Shown piece by piece: positions 34,064 to 46,235 of a stretch of 64,000 nt of DNA; the stretch's first letter is position 1; each line of letters starts with the position of its first letter. Origin of the DNA: Terfezia claveryi (Eukaryota; Ascomycota; Pezizomycetes; Pezizales; Pezizaceae). The DNA lies in NCBI GenBank assembly GCA_015179025.1, contig WHUX01000001.1, positions 248,001 to 312,000 on the forward strand. The letters are read 5' to 3'. The position numbers and the translations under genes are program-made. The notes under the pieces were generated by a model. It worked only from the letters and a program-made list of their open reading frames with translations. It did no database searches and was not told the origin of the DNA.

Positions 34064-36800
34064 TCATCTTCCCCCCCGTCGGGGATTGGCAGTAGTCGAG
34101 CGGGCACGATTCAGCTGCGTTGTTCGCGCAGCAGCATCTCTATTCTCGAAATTGGAGGTAGCCATGTTAGCTGCAGGAGCTGGATGACCAGAGCCATTAC
34201 TGATGGTTTTCCTCCTTTTGAGCCCCATTTCGTCACCAGCACCTCTATCTTCATCACCCCTGCTGGAAGGTCTTGAGCCATGAGCTTCTTGATCATCCAT
34301 CTCACGAATGCGCTTGTTTGATCCATTCATGTTTCCGAAAGTTTGCGTCTGGTTTGGAGTAACTGGAACACCCATTCCATGTTGTCCGTAACTCTCGGAA
34401 GTGCTCCCATTCGTTGCTTCCACTGAACGATCTGCGCCGTCGCTGATGATGCTGCTGTAGATGTTCCTCTGGGGAGGTGGGGCTCGAACTCCGCTAGTAT
34501 TGGGTGCTCCGCGAGGAGGAGTTGAATAACCACTACTTTGCGGTACCCACGTCTGACCGCCAGCGGCAGTTCGAGGAGTCGACCCACCATTGTCCAAATT
34601 GCGAGAAACACCAACATTAGGAGTGGAGTATAAAGAACGGTTAGGCGTTCCTGGGCCCTGATGATTAGGACTACCCGTCATATCTGGGGAAAGGTGAGGC
34701 GTATCGCCAGGCGGGAAATATCCTCTATTGTTCACTCCACTGTACTGATTGACATTGGAATCGTACTCATGCTCGGGTTCATGGTCCGCTTCCTCCTCCT
34801 GATTGTCTCCTTCATCCTCTTCAAGACCACCTTGTTGCTCCTCAATTCCACTTTCATCCTTGACTTGGCCATCAGCATTGTTTTGACTGGAAGAAGGTCT
34901 TGAGGCATTTGGTCCACGGGAGGTGGGTGGAGGCATATTATCACGTGGCTGGCTCATGTTATAGCCTGACTGGGGCAATGGAGGACAAAATCGGGTCATG
35001 CCGCCTGATTGAGAGACGGTGCTCTGGGGCATGCTCTGGCCCTGTGAAGCATATAGAGGTGAGGAGCGTGCCTCATTGAAGTTGCTTGACGCACTATACT
35101 GCTGAAGCTGTTGGAGATTATTACCTGGGGGTGTGGTTGCGGGAGTTGTCGGCATGGACCGAGAAGAATTGATGACAGTATCAATGGCCAATGGCGCAGA
35201 TCCTGAGTTAGGCATCATGTTTGGTTGGTTCCAGTGAAAGTTGTCGGATCCATTCATGTTAAGGCTTGAGGCACTGGAGGGCGGTGTTGGAATAGGATAG
35301 CTAACTGCCCGTGACATTTCTGGGCGCATCTGAGGATGTGGCGCCAAGTTCGAATGAGAGGGAAGATGCCCAAGTGGGCTCATTCCGTGAGAAAGTGGAT
35401 GCTGGGACGACGGAAGAAGTTGAGAATCTCTCCGCATTGGAGGCTGGCTATTGTCAAAAGTTTTACGATTGTGGGCAGCCATCACCGCATTTGTCCGGCT
35501 GGTGTTGGTAGGATGGTATAGAAGTGCCCCAATGTTGTGTACAAACAGGGGATAGAGTAACTCTGTGATCTTCTCCTTGTTTGCAAAGTCCAGAGCCCTC
35601 TCAAACGGAATCCTAATCCATATTCGTTCGCATTAGTGAATGAGCATCGGTTGTGCATATTATGGATAGATGCGGTAAAGAACAAGCTTTTGATACGTTG
35701 CCATGCTGCAAGCTTACTTAACTATGCAAAGCAACAAAGGTATCGCTCATAAGCCACAACAAGAGCTAAATAAGTTAACTTACCAAACTCCCTTGAGATG
35801 CATGGGCCCAATCTTTACAACATGTCGAACCTTCTCACTCTTGAGTATCCCATCACGCCTTCCTCTGGTCATTCCGGCAACGTTCAACAATTTGGTCCCA
35901 TTAATCATATGGTTATCTGATCCCAACCATGTGAGTTAAAGACAAAATATCGCCGCGGATTCAATAGGATGGTGGAGGGAACAAACCTTCACGACGAGCG
36001 ACACATACGCCCTTAGCTTCAACCTGAAAGCAGAGACTTCCTTCATCTTCCCAGAGCGTAGCGGTCACCCTTGGCTTCATTCCCTGAGGGGCAACTTGCC
36101 CGGTTGTGTCAAATGAATGCTGACCATTAAAGCCACCTGGGCCTCCGCCTTGCGGACTGGTTTGTGGACCAGAAGGAGGAACAGAAGTGAGGGGAGATGG
36201 AGCAGGAGTCATTCCAGAAGTGGCAGGAAGTGGCAGTATACCCATCTGGCCTGGCATTGGCATTCCCTGTTGACCGGATGGCGATGAAACACCATTGCTT
36301 TGTGGAAAGTGGAATGGGTATGGCTGATGGCCATGGGGAGTGGGATAGGGCTGCATATGTGAGGGGTGGGGCTGATAGTGAGAGAGATTGTTGCCGGAAG
36401 TTGCTGTCTGAGGAGAAGGCTGTTGAGGTTGAGACAGATGATGCTGACTAGGGAAATCTAATGGAACACCGACGGCATAGCTATGGTTGCCATAGTCACT
36501 GCCATACCCATACTGTCCAGTGGGGTTCGAGTTATGGGGAGAGGAGGAATATTGATTATGTGGCTGCGAAGACATATTTGGGTGTGGTAGTACGTGCGAG
36601 GAAGACTGCATAGCTGAGTTGGGATTTGACGATTGGCCGAGATCAGTTTTGACTTTCGTTGAGTTCTGTACACCAATTCTTGTTCCGGGGTTGGGTGCGG
36701 TTCCGTTCAAGATGGAAGAACCCCCGGTGCGAGGCGAAGAGGATGTGGAATTTGCTGGAGGTGTAGGAATTGGGAGTGAGGGTGGTTTGTCCGAAGACAT
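34064..36800 (-). CDS. stuA: APSES transcription factor StuA
   Basis: Developmental regulator with a KilA-N-like APSES DNA-binding domain (StuA/Efg1/Phd1/Sok2 group) that controls conidiation, hyphal growth and often effector or metabolite genes. Exons on the minus strand: 36800-35987, 35916-35784 and 35612-34064; 831 residues, with introns of 70 and 171 bp. The APSES domain lies at about residues 240-355: [83 protein letters not shown] and [16 protein letters not shown], all as in the family. The rest is Gln/Pro/Ser-rich and disordered, with an acidic patch (about 590-620) and a nuclear-localisation-like KRRK near the C terminus. The first ATG was taken as start, but the frame stays open upstream to 36971 with conserved-looking residues ([14 protein letters not shown]), so an upstream exon may add an N terminus. 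Confidence 0.95.
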
Positions 36801-39130
36801 AATGTTTGTCTGAAGGCGTGGCACCTGCGACGGCTGGGGGGTGTAGTGAGAACTATAATTGCTATAGTTGTTACCACCAAATCCGAGCTCGATAGGTCGG
36901 GTCTGAACCTGGGAAAGTGACGGGAGCTCCAGTTTGGAAAGTAGGTGGGGTAGAGTCTTAAAAAGGTGGGCTTATTAGACTACAGCGGACCTGAATAGTC
37001 TGAGAGGGGATGTTTGCTGGTCGAGATAGTTGCAATCAAGAAAGTCTCAGTTCGTGCCGAATTCAGAATGGTGGGGGAATCAACTTTGAGAAATTGGTAT
37101 CCGTTGAAACAAAACTGGTGAACAATAGAACGATGATCAGACGGCTGGAGAAATCGCTTTTCACAACGCGTTGTCGTATCACGGACAATTGCTGGCTCAG
37201 ATTTCTCTCTGTTCGTTTCGTTCTTACGAAATGAAACTCCTCAATCACTTCCCTGCGTGAGTATTATCGCGAAGGTAATTGAACTGCAACTGTTGGATAT
37301 CCAAGCCCTCTGCTAGAAGATGAAACAAAAATAACAAGGCGGACTGATGGAGGTGAAGATCCGACAGGATGTATAGCCTCCAGAGGGTCTTTGCTCAATG
37401 ATATTTGACAAGCACTTGGTAGAGAAGGATAGCAACGACGCCAGATGCCGGTATGCTGATGCGGGTATTCAGTGCAGGCAGGCGGGCAGAATGTACGATG
37501 TATAGCAGCACAAAAGTAGTTGCAAACTAAAGAAACTAGATGTCGGTCGACTGAAGAAGGGTATGAGAAGTATGTAGTGTACCCTGCTGCAAGATCCAAC
37601 GAAGTGCAAGATTCAAGAGAAAGCAAAATCCAGGCAGCTCGAGTCGACAATAGACAATAGCTGAAGGAGTGTGGGTGGGTAAGCTCTAACTAGGTAGGTA
37701 TGTGCGCAGTGGGAGATAATCCGATGCGCAAGGTTAGAATAGAAGTGAACTCAATGCGACTTTTTTTTTCCTTTCTTTTCTTTTGCTTTTCAGATAACTT
37801 CTCATCCAGCAGTAGAGTATCTGCCGGAGGGTTGGCTGAAAGTTGGATCGTAAGAGTGATGAGAAAGGAAAGGCTTGTCTTCACTAGATGCTGCTGTGTA
37901 GTCTGATATCTTGTAAGGGAGGGGAGGGAGGGGGTCGTTTGCGGTCGTATCAAATTCGTTAAACTGCTGGCAAAAGACAGCGGTAAGCAAGTCACCTCTG
38001 CAATTGCTGCGGGAGGGCAGCCCTTACTATTCGTATCCTTCGTTTCGGCTTCGTTCAGAACAGAATTCTGTCACTTTACCCTTTCTCTATTCTCACAATG
38101 AAAAGCTCAAGCACCAGAGTGACTGATCTATAAAGACAGTCACTTTCAACGGGATCACTTTTATTGCACTGATTGATAGTTGTACGACAGGCTAGGTAAG
38201 GTTCTTGTGGGAGCTAATGCCTGTGCGTAGAGTTTTCACTCTATTGAATTCTAGAGGTGTTGGTGGGAATGACAAACGAAAGCCGGAGGGTGGTGCGTGT
38301 CGGGAGGGGAGCGATGGCGGATTGGCCGACGAAGGGAAATTAGGCAGGAGGGAGTGGGAAATCCTGTGACGGAGAGAGACGTAGATGAGGAAGGTGAGAG
38401 AGGTTGAACGAGGTTGAAGAGGGAAAGGCGACTGAATGTAGACTTTTACGAGTTCGCTGCGGGACGGGGGAGGACTTGCAGGGAGTAGTGCACAAAGCAG
38501 CAGCAATCAAGCAGCAGGCGAGCACTGTGGTCGGATGTGCCTTGAGGGTTGGGGCGACGAGAAGGAGGGGGGGGTGGGAGTGGGAGGGAAGAAAAGGAGG
38601 AGGCAGGAAAAAGACCAGAGGCGGGCTATGGATTTTTCAAGCAGCCAGGGGTTGAGGGAAGGGCAATCGCTGGGGATGGGGAGCAGCGGTGGATGTGTGG
38701 AGGTGCTGTCGGTCGTCACCGTTGACCACGGGGGTGGGCGGGCGGCATTAAGAGTTCCAATGGAATATGGAGCGCAGAGAGGCAGGCCGGCCGACGAGAA
38801 TCTACATCTTCTGGTCCTCTAGCTTCTGGCACTATAGCAAAAGACGGGTGACCTTGCTCCTCGCCCCGAGTATCTGGCTCTGCCTTTCCTCAACTCACGG
38901 CACACTGGCACTCTGTTGACCGGCACCCAATTCTCTATGGAGGGGGGGGTTCTGTCCGTCAAGACTTCCGATACGATCTTACAACGATACCACAAGGCCA
39001 GCGCAGCGCTGGACGGGAGGTTGGAGGGGGCGGGGGATTGGTCAGTTTCCGGCTGGCTTGTTGGTTGGCCGAGCCGTGGGCTGGTGGAGGAGACCAGAGC
39101 AAATTCCTGAAGGTATATGATGTTGGACCT
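36801..39130. other. Probable stuA 5' leader and promoter region
   Basis: Minus-strand open codons continue from 36800 to 36971, where two stops occur. A possible splice acceptor (TTTCCCAG) ends at 36909 on the minus strand. Beyond that, only short chance frames are seen. StuA genes in other ascomycetes have long leaders with upstream ORFs and introns, so part of this region may be transcribed; this is inference. Confidence 0.4.
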
Positions 39131-40025
39131 CAATTACCGGTACGGGCGTAATGTTTTCTGTTCAACAATTCAAATCTATTTTCTTAATTACGTCTCTACC
39201 TTCTCTTCTTCGCTTGCCCAATTCCTGGGTATGCAGGCTGCTCAAAGGGCAATCCCAAGTGCCTGTACGATGATAGTGAAGAGAAATAGCGTGCTGCCAT
39301 CAGGCAAGGAGGTTTGGGAGTTGCACACGAATCGCTAGTCCATATCCAGCCAGCTTAGCGTCGCTTCACATTTTTTCTCGTGTGAAATCGAAGTGGTGGT
39401 GTCTGCGCTGGCAAGGAAACAGGGAGCGCGGTTTAAAAATAAATTGCGAAGGGGGGCGGAATGGTAAGAAAAGTAAAGAAAAAACACTCGTCCAAGATGC
39501 GAGGTAGTCGCCAGTAGCGAATGAGAGGCGAAACCGAAAGTGCAATGGCCGAAAGGCTCCATCGACACTAACCACAAACCACTCCGAACAGCCAATAGCT
39601 GTCCCAGAAAGTCAGAGTGTGCCATTTCATAGCATCGACACATAGAATAATGGGGGCAATTGACAGCTGCGCGAGAACGACAGTCAAGTGTCTAGGTATT
39701 CGTACTCTCTCCCCTCCGTCCCCATCAGGCCAGCAGAAACTACTCATCCACAAAGCCAGAGTATGGCCACTCTCGTGCCGAGCATAGCGCCTAATAAAAA
39801 AGTAAATGCTAACCAGGAGAATTCCCCCAAGAAAAAAAAAAATCGTCCGTTTCTCGTTACCTGTGATCGGAAAATACCTAAAGCGTTGGATGAGGTAACC
39901 CCTAGATACAGAGGCAAAAGGCAGATTACGGTTATGCACATGCACACATTCTCTTTGCATATGCAGAGAGATGCCCGGTACTACGGCAAGTTCTGTCAGA
40001 CATACTGAAACTAAGGGCCTAAACG

Positions 40026-40125
40026 ACTTGTGCAGCCTCCACTGGTAGTCTGGTTGCACTACCCCGGGGTAGTGCAACCAGACTACTCCACTGGAAGGGT
40101 CATGCCAACCAGATTACTTGTGCAG
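40026..40125. repeat. Nested insertion: 42-bp perfect palindrome inside two direct-repeat pairs
   Basis: Outer direct repeat ACTTGTGCAG: 40026-40035 and 40116-40125. Inner direct repeat TCCACTGG: 40038-40045 and 40087-40094. Between the inner pair lies a palindrome (40045-40086) whose left arm begins TAGTCTGGTTGCACTACCCC and whose right arm is its exact complement, joined at CCCC/GGGG. A further inverted variant, CCAACCAGATTA, ends next to the outer right repeat. The pattern suggests one short insertion landing inside another, each with a target-site duplication. Confidence 0.8.
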
Positions 40126-43100
40126 AGGGCATAGGTATTACTCGGAAGTATAATACATCTCGTGTTCCTCACTCCAGAGAAGCTCATCTTTATTCATGTT
40201 GCTGATCTCGGGGCTCTTCCGTCAATCAAAACCTCAAATTGTTGAAAGAGAAACTTAAGATAACACTGAGCTAGGACTGCGAATTACGATTGTGCGACTA
40301 CCGGTATCAGCGCTAGGAGGAAGTTGCGATTGTTCCACACCAATTAATCGCTCGCCTTCCCGTATTACTACCCCTGGCAATTGCAAAGGATTGTCGCAAT
40401 GCTGAACATGGTAAACTGTTAAAGTGGTTTAGGACATCAGGAAGAGAGGAAATAGTTGAAGTTTCTCTACCCACAAAAGAAAATGTGCTAGTAGTTTCAG
40501 GTGGACGTCTCAGGCTTGTGGAGCTGGGCAGTATGAGCACAGAAGATGCAGTGGCCTGGGGTAGGTGCCTCGGCGTCATGTGGAGCATCAAGATGCTTAT
40601 CGAGGATATGCTGTCTTTCATTATCGACATTGCAGCGTACATCTGCCCGACGTCCAGTGTCTTCGGCCCAAACACGCGGCTCTGAAGGTCCTAGCGAGCA
40701 GATTCGATAGGTAGTTCGGAAACACTGACAGTGGGCCCCAGCAAACGACGCACGCAAACGTGCGAAATCATGCTTCAACGGACGCACATTCGCGTAGCTC
40801 TCCCGGATCCGCCTGCGCATAGGATTTATTCCAAACGACTCCTTGTCTGCTGGAGAAGTTGCACCCTACCACACTAGGCAGTTTTCGCTCATCCACCAGC
40901 TTGCCTAACACCGTCTGAGACCGCCCTTCATCTCTTCTTTTCAATCCATCACGAACGAAACGCATATTCGGCAACGGAGATTCCTGCCTTGAGTAAAGAG
41001 TACGCCGACAGTTCTCGCTTCCTGGCCGTGGCCCTGTCACAGGTTCCAATTGTCATTAGGTAAGTATTAGAATCCTCAATTATCGGCTGTAATACCTAGC
41101 GCCGCTCATGTTCCCGATGATAGTTGGTCACATCTTTCTTTTACTTATGTATTTCTATTAAGTTCGTTCTTTCAAACCCCACACGATGTAATTTAGAGTC
41201 TAAACACACGTTCTTTATGTGTATGTATCCATACCCACGATCAGTTCAGCAGGATCCCATACCTACCTCGTGCTGGTGTCTCTCTTTGCCTCTTGATAAG
41301 ATCTGTGTTGATCCTGTCAAGTTTAGTCTTTCCTGCATTATTGATTGGCGATGACCATAAACACGTATCATGCACGGTCCCTGCGGCGAGGCTGCATTTT
41401 GCGTCACACTTTGCATATTAACTGCTTGCATGATGCACCTGCAAGCAGGATGCGCGGCGGGAAGGAAGAATGGCCAATCACAGAACATAGTTCAATCTGG
41501 GTGAGACATGCCTGTTGACAAGCACAATCCTTGACGGATTGTTTGTGACCCTTGCGTTTTTTATCCAGAGGTAGAAGCTAGGAAAGTCTCGCACCCAAAA
41601 TCGATGAGCTCTCGGGAATGTTGGTTAAAGGTGAAATTTAGTCCATGAGCAGGTCCTTCCCGCGCCCTTTAGACTCATTTCGGATGATTTTCACGATTTT
41701 ATTCATAGGAACGCATATGAAAGGCAATTGCCGGTGTTGATTTGATGAGATCCTTAGTTTCTCTTTCGCTTCCAGGTATGGAATTCCAGAGGTTGGTGTT
41801 GCCTTTTCTGGAATAGAATCCTTGCAACTTTGCCAACGCATCAATTGAAAGACATAACCCTACTCCCAGCATTCAGGCGATCAAATGGTGACTTCCTCCA
41901 ATCAACAATTTCGACCGTTCCGGTTGTACAGTAACGTCAGCCGCACCAACTTTGCTTGCCTATTCACAGCCGGGCGTGAGTGTCAGCGATTCCGGTTCGA
42001 CTGGTTCAACTTCGGTGACTGTCCGATATTTGGCTGATGTCACTCATCGGTTTATCCTCAGAATCCCATCTTTGTGCGAAATCAAAGCGACCCATTTCCA
42101 GTGGACATAAACTCACAGTGCCGCGCACGTTGGAAGCTGCGAAGGAATAAATCTTTCGCAGAAGATCGTACGTTTTCCTTTGCTATGCTAGTATTTTTGA
42201 TGGCCATCAGATCTACAAATCATGCCCTTCCACAGGTACGCACCCGCCAGAAGAGCGCTCATCAAAAACGTAAAACAGGTTTTAAACCAGTGATCTTCCA
42301 ATCAATAATCGCCACGTCCATTGGACAAGAAACCCGGGTGTCGTCCTATTCAGTGTTCATAACAGAAGGTAATCGGATCCCGAATGGATCTCTCCAGTAT
42401 AGTATGAACTCCACCTAATAAACGCCTTGAATAGTGTACAGTGTAATATCCAAACAGTTAATGCCAATGGTGGTATTGATGCACTACCTCTCGCCCATCC
42501 ATTCCTTCTAGAGACTAGTGGGAGAGCGGGGAAGGAACTTGGAGAGTTGACCCCAAAGGGTCAGATGAACTTTGTCTGGTAGCGCCCACTTCTGGGTGGG
42601 GCGTTTGAGCCCTTTTCTCCTCATGTGCCGCTTCGCCTCCCAGCTCACGCATGCGCCACAGCCATCGCGGGGAAGGCACCAAATGCAGCAAAACTTTGAA
42701 GCTACATTAACGCCCGGGTGGAGGGGTGATCAACTAACCAATGGCACATATTGAAATTCGGAATACGGTATTTGTCTGACGTGGTAAATCTTCACCACTT
42801 TTCATATCAATAGACCTTATGCATTACATTGAGGATGATTTCTCAACTACCGAGTTGGCTCGGATGTATACGGAGACTCCCTGGCTAAATGCCCACTTGA
42901 TTTAGCCAATGAAGGTCTGCACATAACTAGTACACATAAGACCAGTGGGAGAAAGTAAAGCATGCCTATCTGTGGAACGTTACTATTGCCACAACATTTT
43001 GTGAATATAACGAACATGAAACAAATTGATCCCCTGCCACACCTTGTTTTGAAAATACGCCAGTGGTGCGATTCGGTTATGTATGTCTTGCTGAGCATCA

Positions 43101-43684
43101 TGCATCAAACCTTGCAAGGTGGAAGCGACTCCATAAATTGACCTTGTTGGAGTTTTACGTCTCTTCTTACCACACCAAACTGGGGTATACCAAGTACTTT
43201 GGAGCAAAGTCTCTGCTTAGCTCATACCCACCTGTGGTTGAGAAGGGCAAAGTGTGATTGAGAGGAGCACTCATAGCGCCACAAAGCTGAATGGCATAGT
43301 GCAGAACAGTAGTCTTCTTGCCTCTATAGATCCAGGGAACGTTAAGGTCGGCCCGGAGCTGCAGCAGCTCATGGTGCAGTCTGCTTGTCTGTAATTCCAT
43401 GGGAAGCTAATGTAAACCAAGTATTTTAATAAAGTACGCAGGAACCAAAAAAGGGGGAAGTTCCATAGCTAGATAAATCAGGTTGTACTGGAGAAACAAA
43501 CCGAGTAGACTTATTACTTAGTATGAGGTACATATTGCTTCTGCCTTGTGCTATTCATAGCATGCTGGTGAGGTGTAAAGTACAGCAGTCGAGTAGGAGT
43601 ACATAGGTAGGTAATGGAGCAGGCATAATTGACTTCCACACGATAACGTGCATATATAAATGGTATGTATGTATGTAGTATCTT

Positions 43685-43715
43685 TACGCGCAGCTAACCA
43701 GACTACGCGCAGCTA
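43685..43715 (-). repeat. 12-bp direct repeat around a 7-bp ACCAGAC insert
   Basis: TACGCGCAGCTA occurs at 43685-43696 and again at 43704-43715, separated by ACCAGAC. Reading across the edge gives AACCAGACTA (43696-43705), the complement of TAGTCTGGTT. It looks like a target-site duplication left with only the tip of an element, in other words a footprint. Confidence 0.75.
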
Positions 43716-44069
43716 GACGTACCATAAATCAAAGTAGGAGTAGTCTCGTGGGGGACTAGGATTAGGGGATATTAGAGTGCATAGAGCGTTCTGCTGGGAA
43801 TACACCGAATATGTGCTGAGTCACAGCCTTGGCTGCACGTGATTACGAGATTTCCTCGCGTCTTTCGCTGGTCAAGTATTCATGCAACACGTCCACCCGC
43901 AACAGATAAAAACCGTGAACCCGTTGAATGCTGCCTTTGTGTTGTGGTGCCATCTCATAACAATCTTAACCAAGACCAGGAGCTGCAGGGGACCCATCCT
44001 TGATCTCCGTTCCTCTACAGGTCCATTGAATAAAGTCGTCGAAGCCGCAGCCGTCACTACGAACTAACT

Positions 44070-45395
44070 ATGCCTCCACCCGCGAAGAAACCTCTGCTTA
44101 GGCCCCGCCAACAGACTATCGACATTTATAATTCGATGTACGTTCGAGTTTATCAGAATTGTTCCTCTCGTCTTGATGTTCAATTACTTCTTCATTTGGA
44201 GGGTTTTGGATATTGTAATTAACTGTTTTAAATATAGCTGATACTTTTGTAACGTTTAGATCTACGGGCCATCAGGTTGGGAGTGGTGTATCCAAACCAA
44301 CCTCATGGCGTAAATCTCGCTCCTCAAAGCTTCAACAGCAATTCCAAGATCATCCTCATTCACTCTTCAAACTCGGGATTACTCCTGAGACCATGGTTAC
44401 AGTTACAGCTACCGGTAGCATTACAGTTGCCTCGACGGCACTTAAATCCCCACACGCTCCAGGGAAGCCCAAATTAGGAGAAGGAAACCCTAGTGTCACG
44501 GAACCGGTCACTACACAAGCTGGTACATCCGACCCGCCTCAGCAGCAGGACCCCACCAACGAAGCCATATCCTTGTGCACACACACAGGCCCTGCGCACA
44601 CACACACCATTAGCTCCACCGCAACCAGCACTGCACCCGCACTGAACAAGCCTACGCCCACTACTACAGCAACAAAGGTCTTCACCAACTGCACAATCTA
44701 CGTCAATGGCACAACAGCCCCGGCCATCTCTGACCTCGTTCTCAAACGCCTTCTCTGCACCCATGGTGCCTCCATCGCAACCATGCTCGCTCGTAGATCC
44801 GTAACACACGTGATTCTGGGGAAACCTAGCTCTGCCGGCGGGGCCGGGGGCGGCCTAGCTGCGGGGAAGCTACAGAAAGAGCTGAAAAATGGGAAGTCTA
44901 TAAAATTTGTCTCAGTGCAGTGGTGAGTCCCAAAAATCCCTTGCAGACGGATACACACTCCTCTAATCTATCTCGTACCCCTCAATTTGTTTGTTTTCTT
45001 CACTTTTGTTTCTTTTGCGGGTCTTGGAACATGGGTCTATATGCCGTCTCTTTTAGAGTAGTGAGAGAATTTGTAATCATTCGAAACATCAGCTAAGACC
45101 ATGGTGATTCCTTCAATAACCATGGCTGCGGGCGTCCAAAAGGCTGATAATTGGGGGGATTCACGAAATTACTATTAGGGCCCTAGATTCCGTAAAGGCT
45201 GGGAAACGTCTCTCGGAGGCAAATTACGCTGTGATAAACATGCACAGCCAATCGCAGCGGAACATCAAGGGTTTTGCAAAGGCTCCACCTGCACCTACTG
45301 CTAACACGGAAAACACAGATAAAGTAATTATGGAGACAATAAAAAAAGTCGATTACACCACCGCCTCCAGAGTTTATACGAAAGTTTCAGACTAG
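44070..45395 (+). CDS. BRCT-domain protein
   Basis: Exons 44070-44137, 44260-44922 and 45179-45395 give 315 residues. The first two introns of this small gene are long for the window (122 and 256 bp). The N terminus MPPPAKKPLLRPRQQTIDIY is basic. Residues about 90-155 are a Thr/Ser/Pro-rich linker. A BRCT domain follows (about 158-260): FTNCTIYVNGTTAPAISD, LLCTHGASIATMLARRSVTH, VILGKPSS and, across the splice, FVSVQWALDSVKAGKRL with the conserved BRCT tryptophan. The domain resembles that of REV1-type proteins, but no polymerase domain is present. BRCT modules bind phosphopeptides or DNA ends in DNA damage response; the particular role here is unknown. Confidence 0.82.
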
Positions 45396-46235
45396 TCATC
45401 CATAACGAAGGAATAAGATCCATTGAATTGCTCCGAAGTAATTTGTTAATTGGGTTCAATGGTATGATATTTCGACAGGAGGAGGAGGACCGGAACCTCC
45501 CGAGTTACCACTTTGGTTCACAATAATTTTACCCAGGCAACTTATACCCTACATTATCAACAAGAGAGTGTGCCTACTCTGTTGACCCGCTTCTACTGCC
45601 TTTCCAGTTACCGCCTTGCCTACTTGCTTCTTCTCTTGTCTACCAGGCTTCGCCGATCAAGGTATGAAACGGATAATAGTATCTAGGCTGGGGTTTTTCT
45701 TGCTTTTTGGCTTTTTTTGCGGAATATTATCTTTCACCGTACTGGCATTGTGCGGAACAGAGGAAAATCTGTACCCACTCTATATACCCTGTGAGAAAAT
45801 TACAAACAAACCTTTTGATTTGTTGCCCTAATCTTGAAGTTTTATCCTACTAACATGGATAATCAGTCTTTTTATGGAGGATGCTGCATTAGCATAGAGA
45901 TCTGCCGATATCTTTCATGCTCTCCTCATCCTCCTCATCTCGAGTACCATGTAGAGTACCTTGCAAAAGGAAAAATGCTTTGCAGAATATGCCAGGGAGA
46001 AAATATCAAACATAATGGAAAAGAGGTAATGATCAAAAGGAAAAAAAAAAAACAGAATAAAAAGGAAATTGACTATGCTAGCCCATACCCCTCCCTCGCA
46101 GCGCATACACACGGCCCATCTAAATTGTTAGTTTGTTTCGGCAACAAATCCTACCAGATCAAATAAACGGAATTAATCACCTCTCAGATCAATCTATCAG
46201 CATAGTACATATGTAGAGACATTTTGTAGGGTACC
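45396..46235. other. Convergent intergenic region
   Basis: Lies between the 3' ends of the BRCT gene (plus) and GCN1 (minus). It has AT-rich and poly-A-containing sequence and two short plus frames (45616-45831, 45834-46166) without recognisable content. Terminators for both genes must lie here. Confidence 0.5.

Larger units (their letters stand above)
39131..44069. other. Gene-poor region, about 4.9 kb
   Basis: I can support no gene here. Notable items are the nested palindrome at 40026-40125, a 122-codon plus-strand open frame without a clear start at 40317-40685 (described in the findings), and the 12-bp direct repeat at 43685-43715. Base composition is similar to other intergenic parts. 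The last few hundred bases should contain the BRCT gene promoter. Confidence 0.45.

Noticed and set aside
39568..40077. 169-codon minus frame with hydrophobic stretch
   Set aside because: It overlaps the palindromic insert, has no family resemblance and is not supported by splice or start context.
42074..42418. 114-codon plus frame
   Set aside because: No domain, random-like composition and no neighbouring exons.
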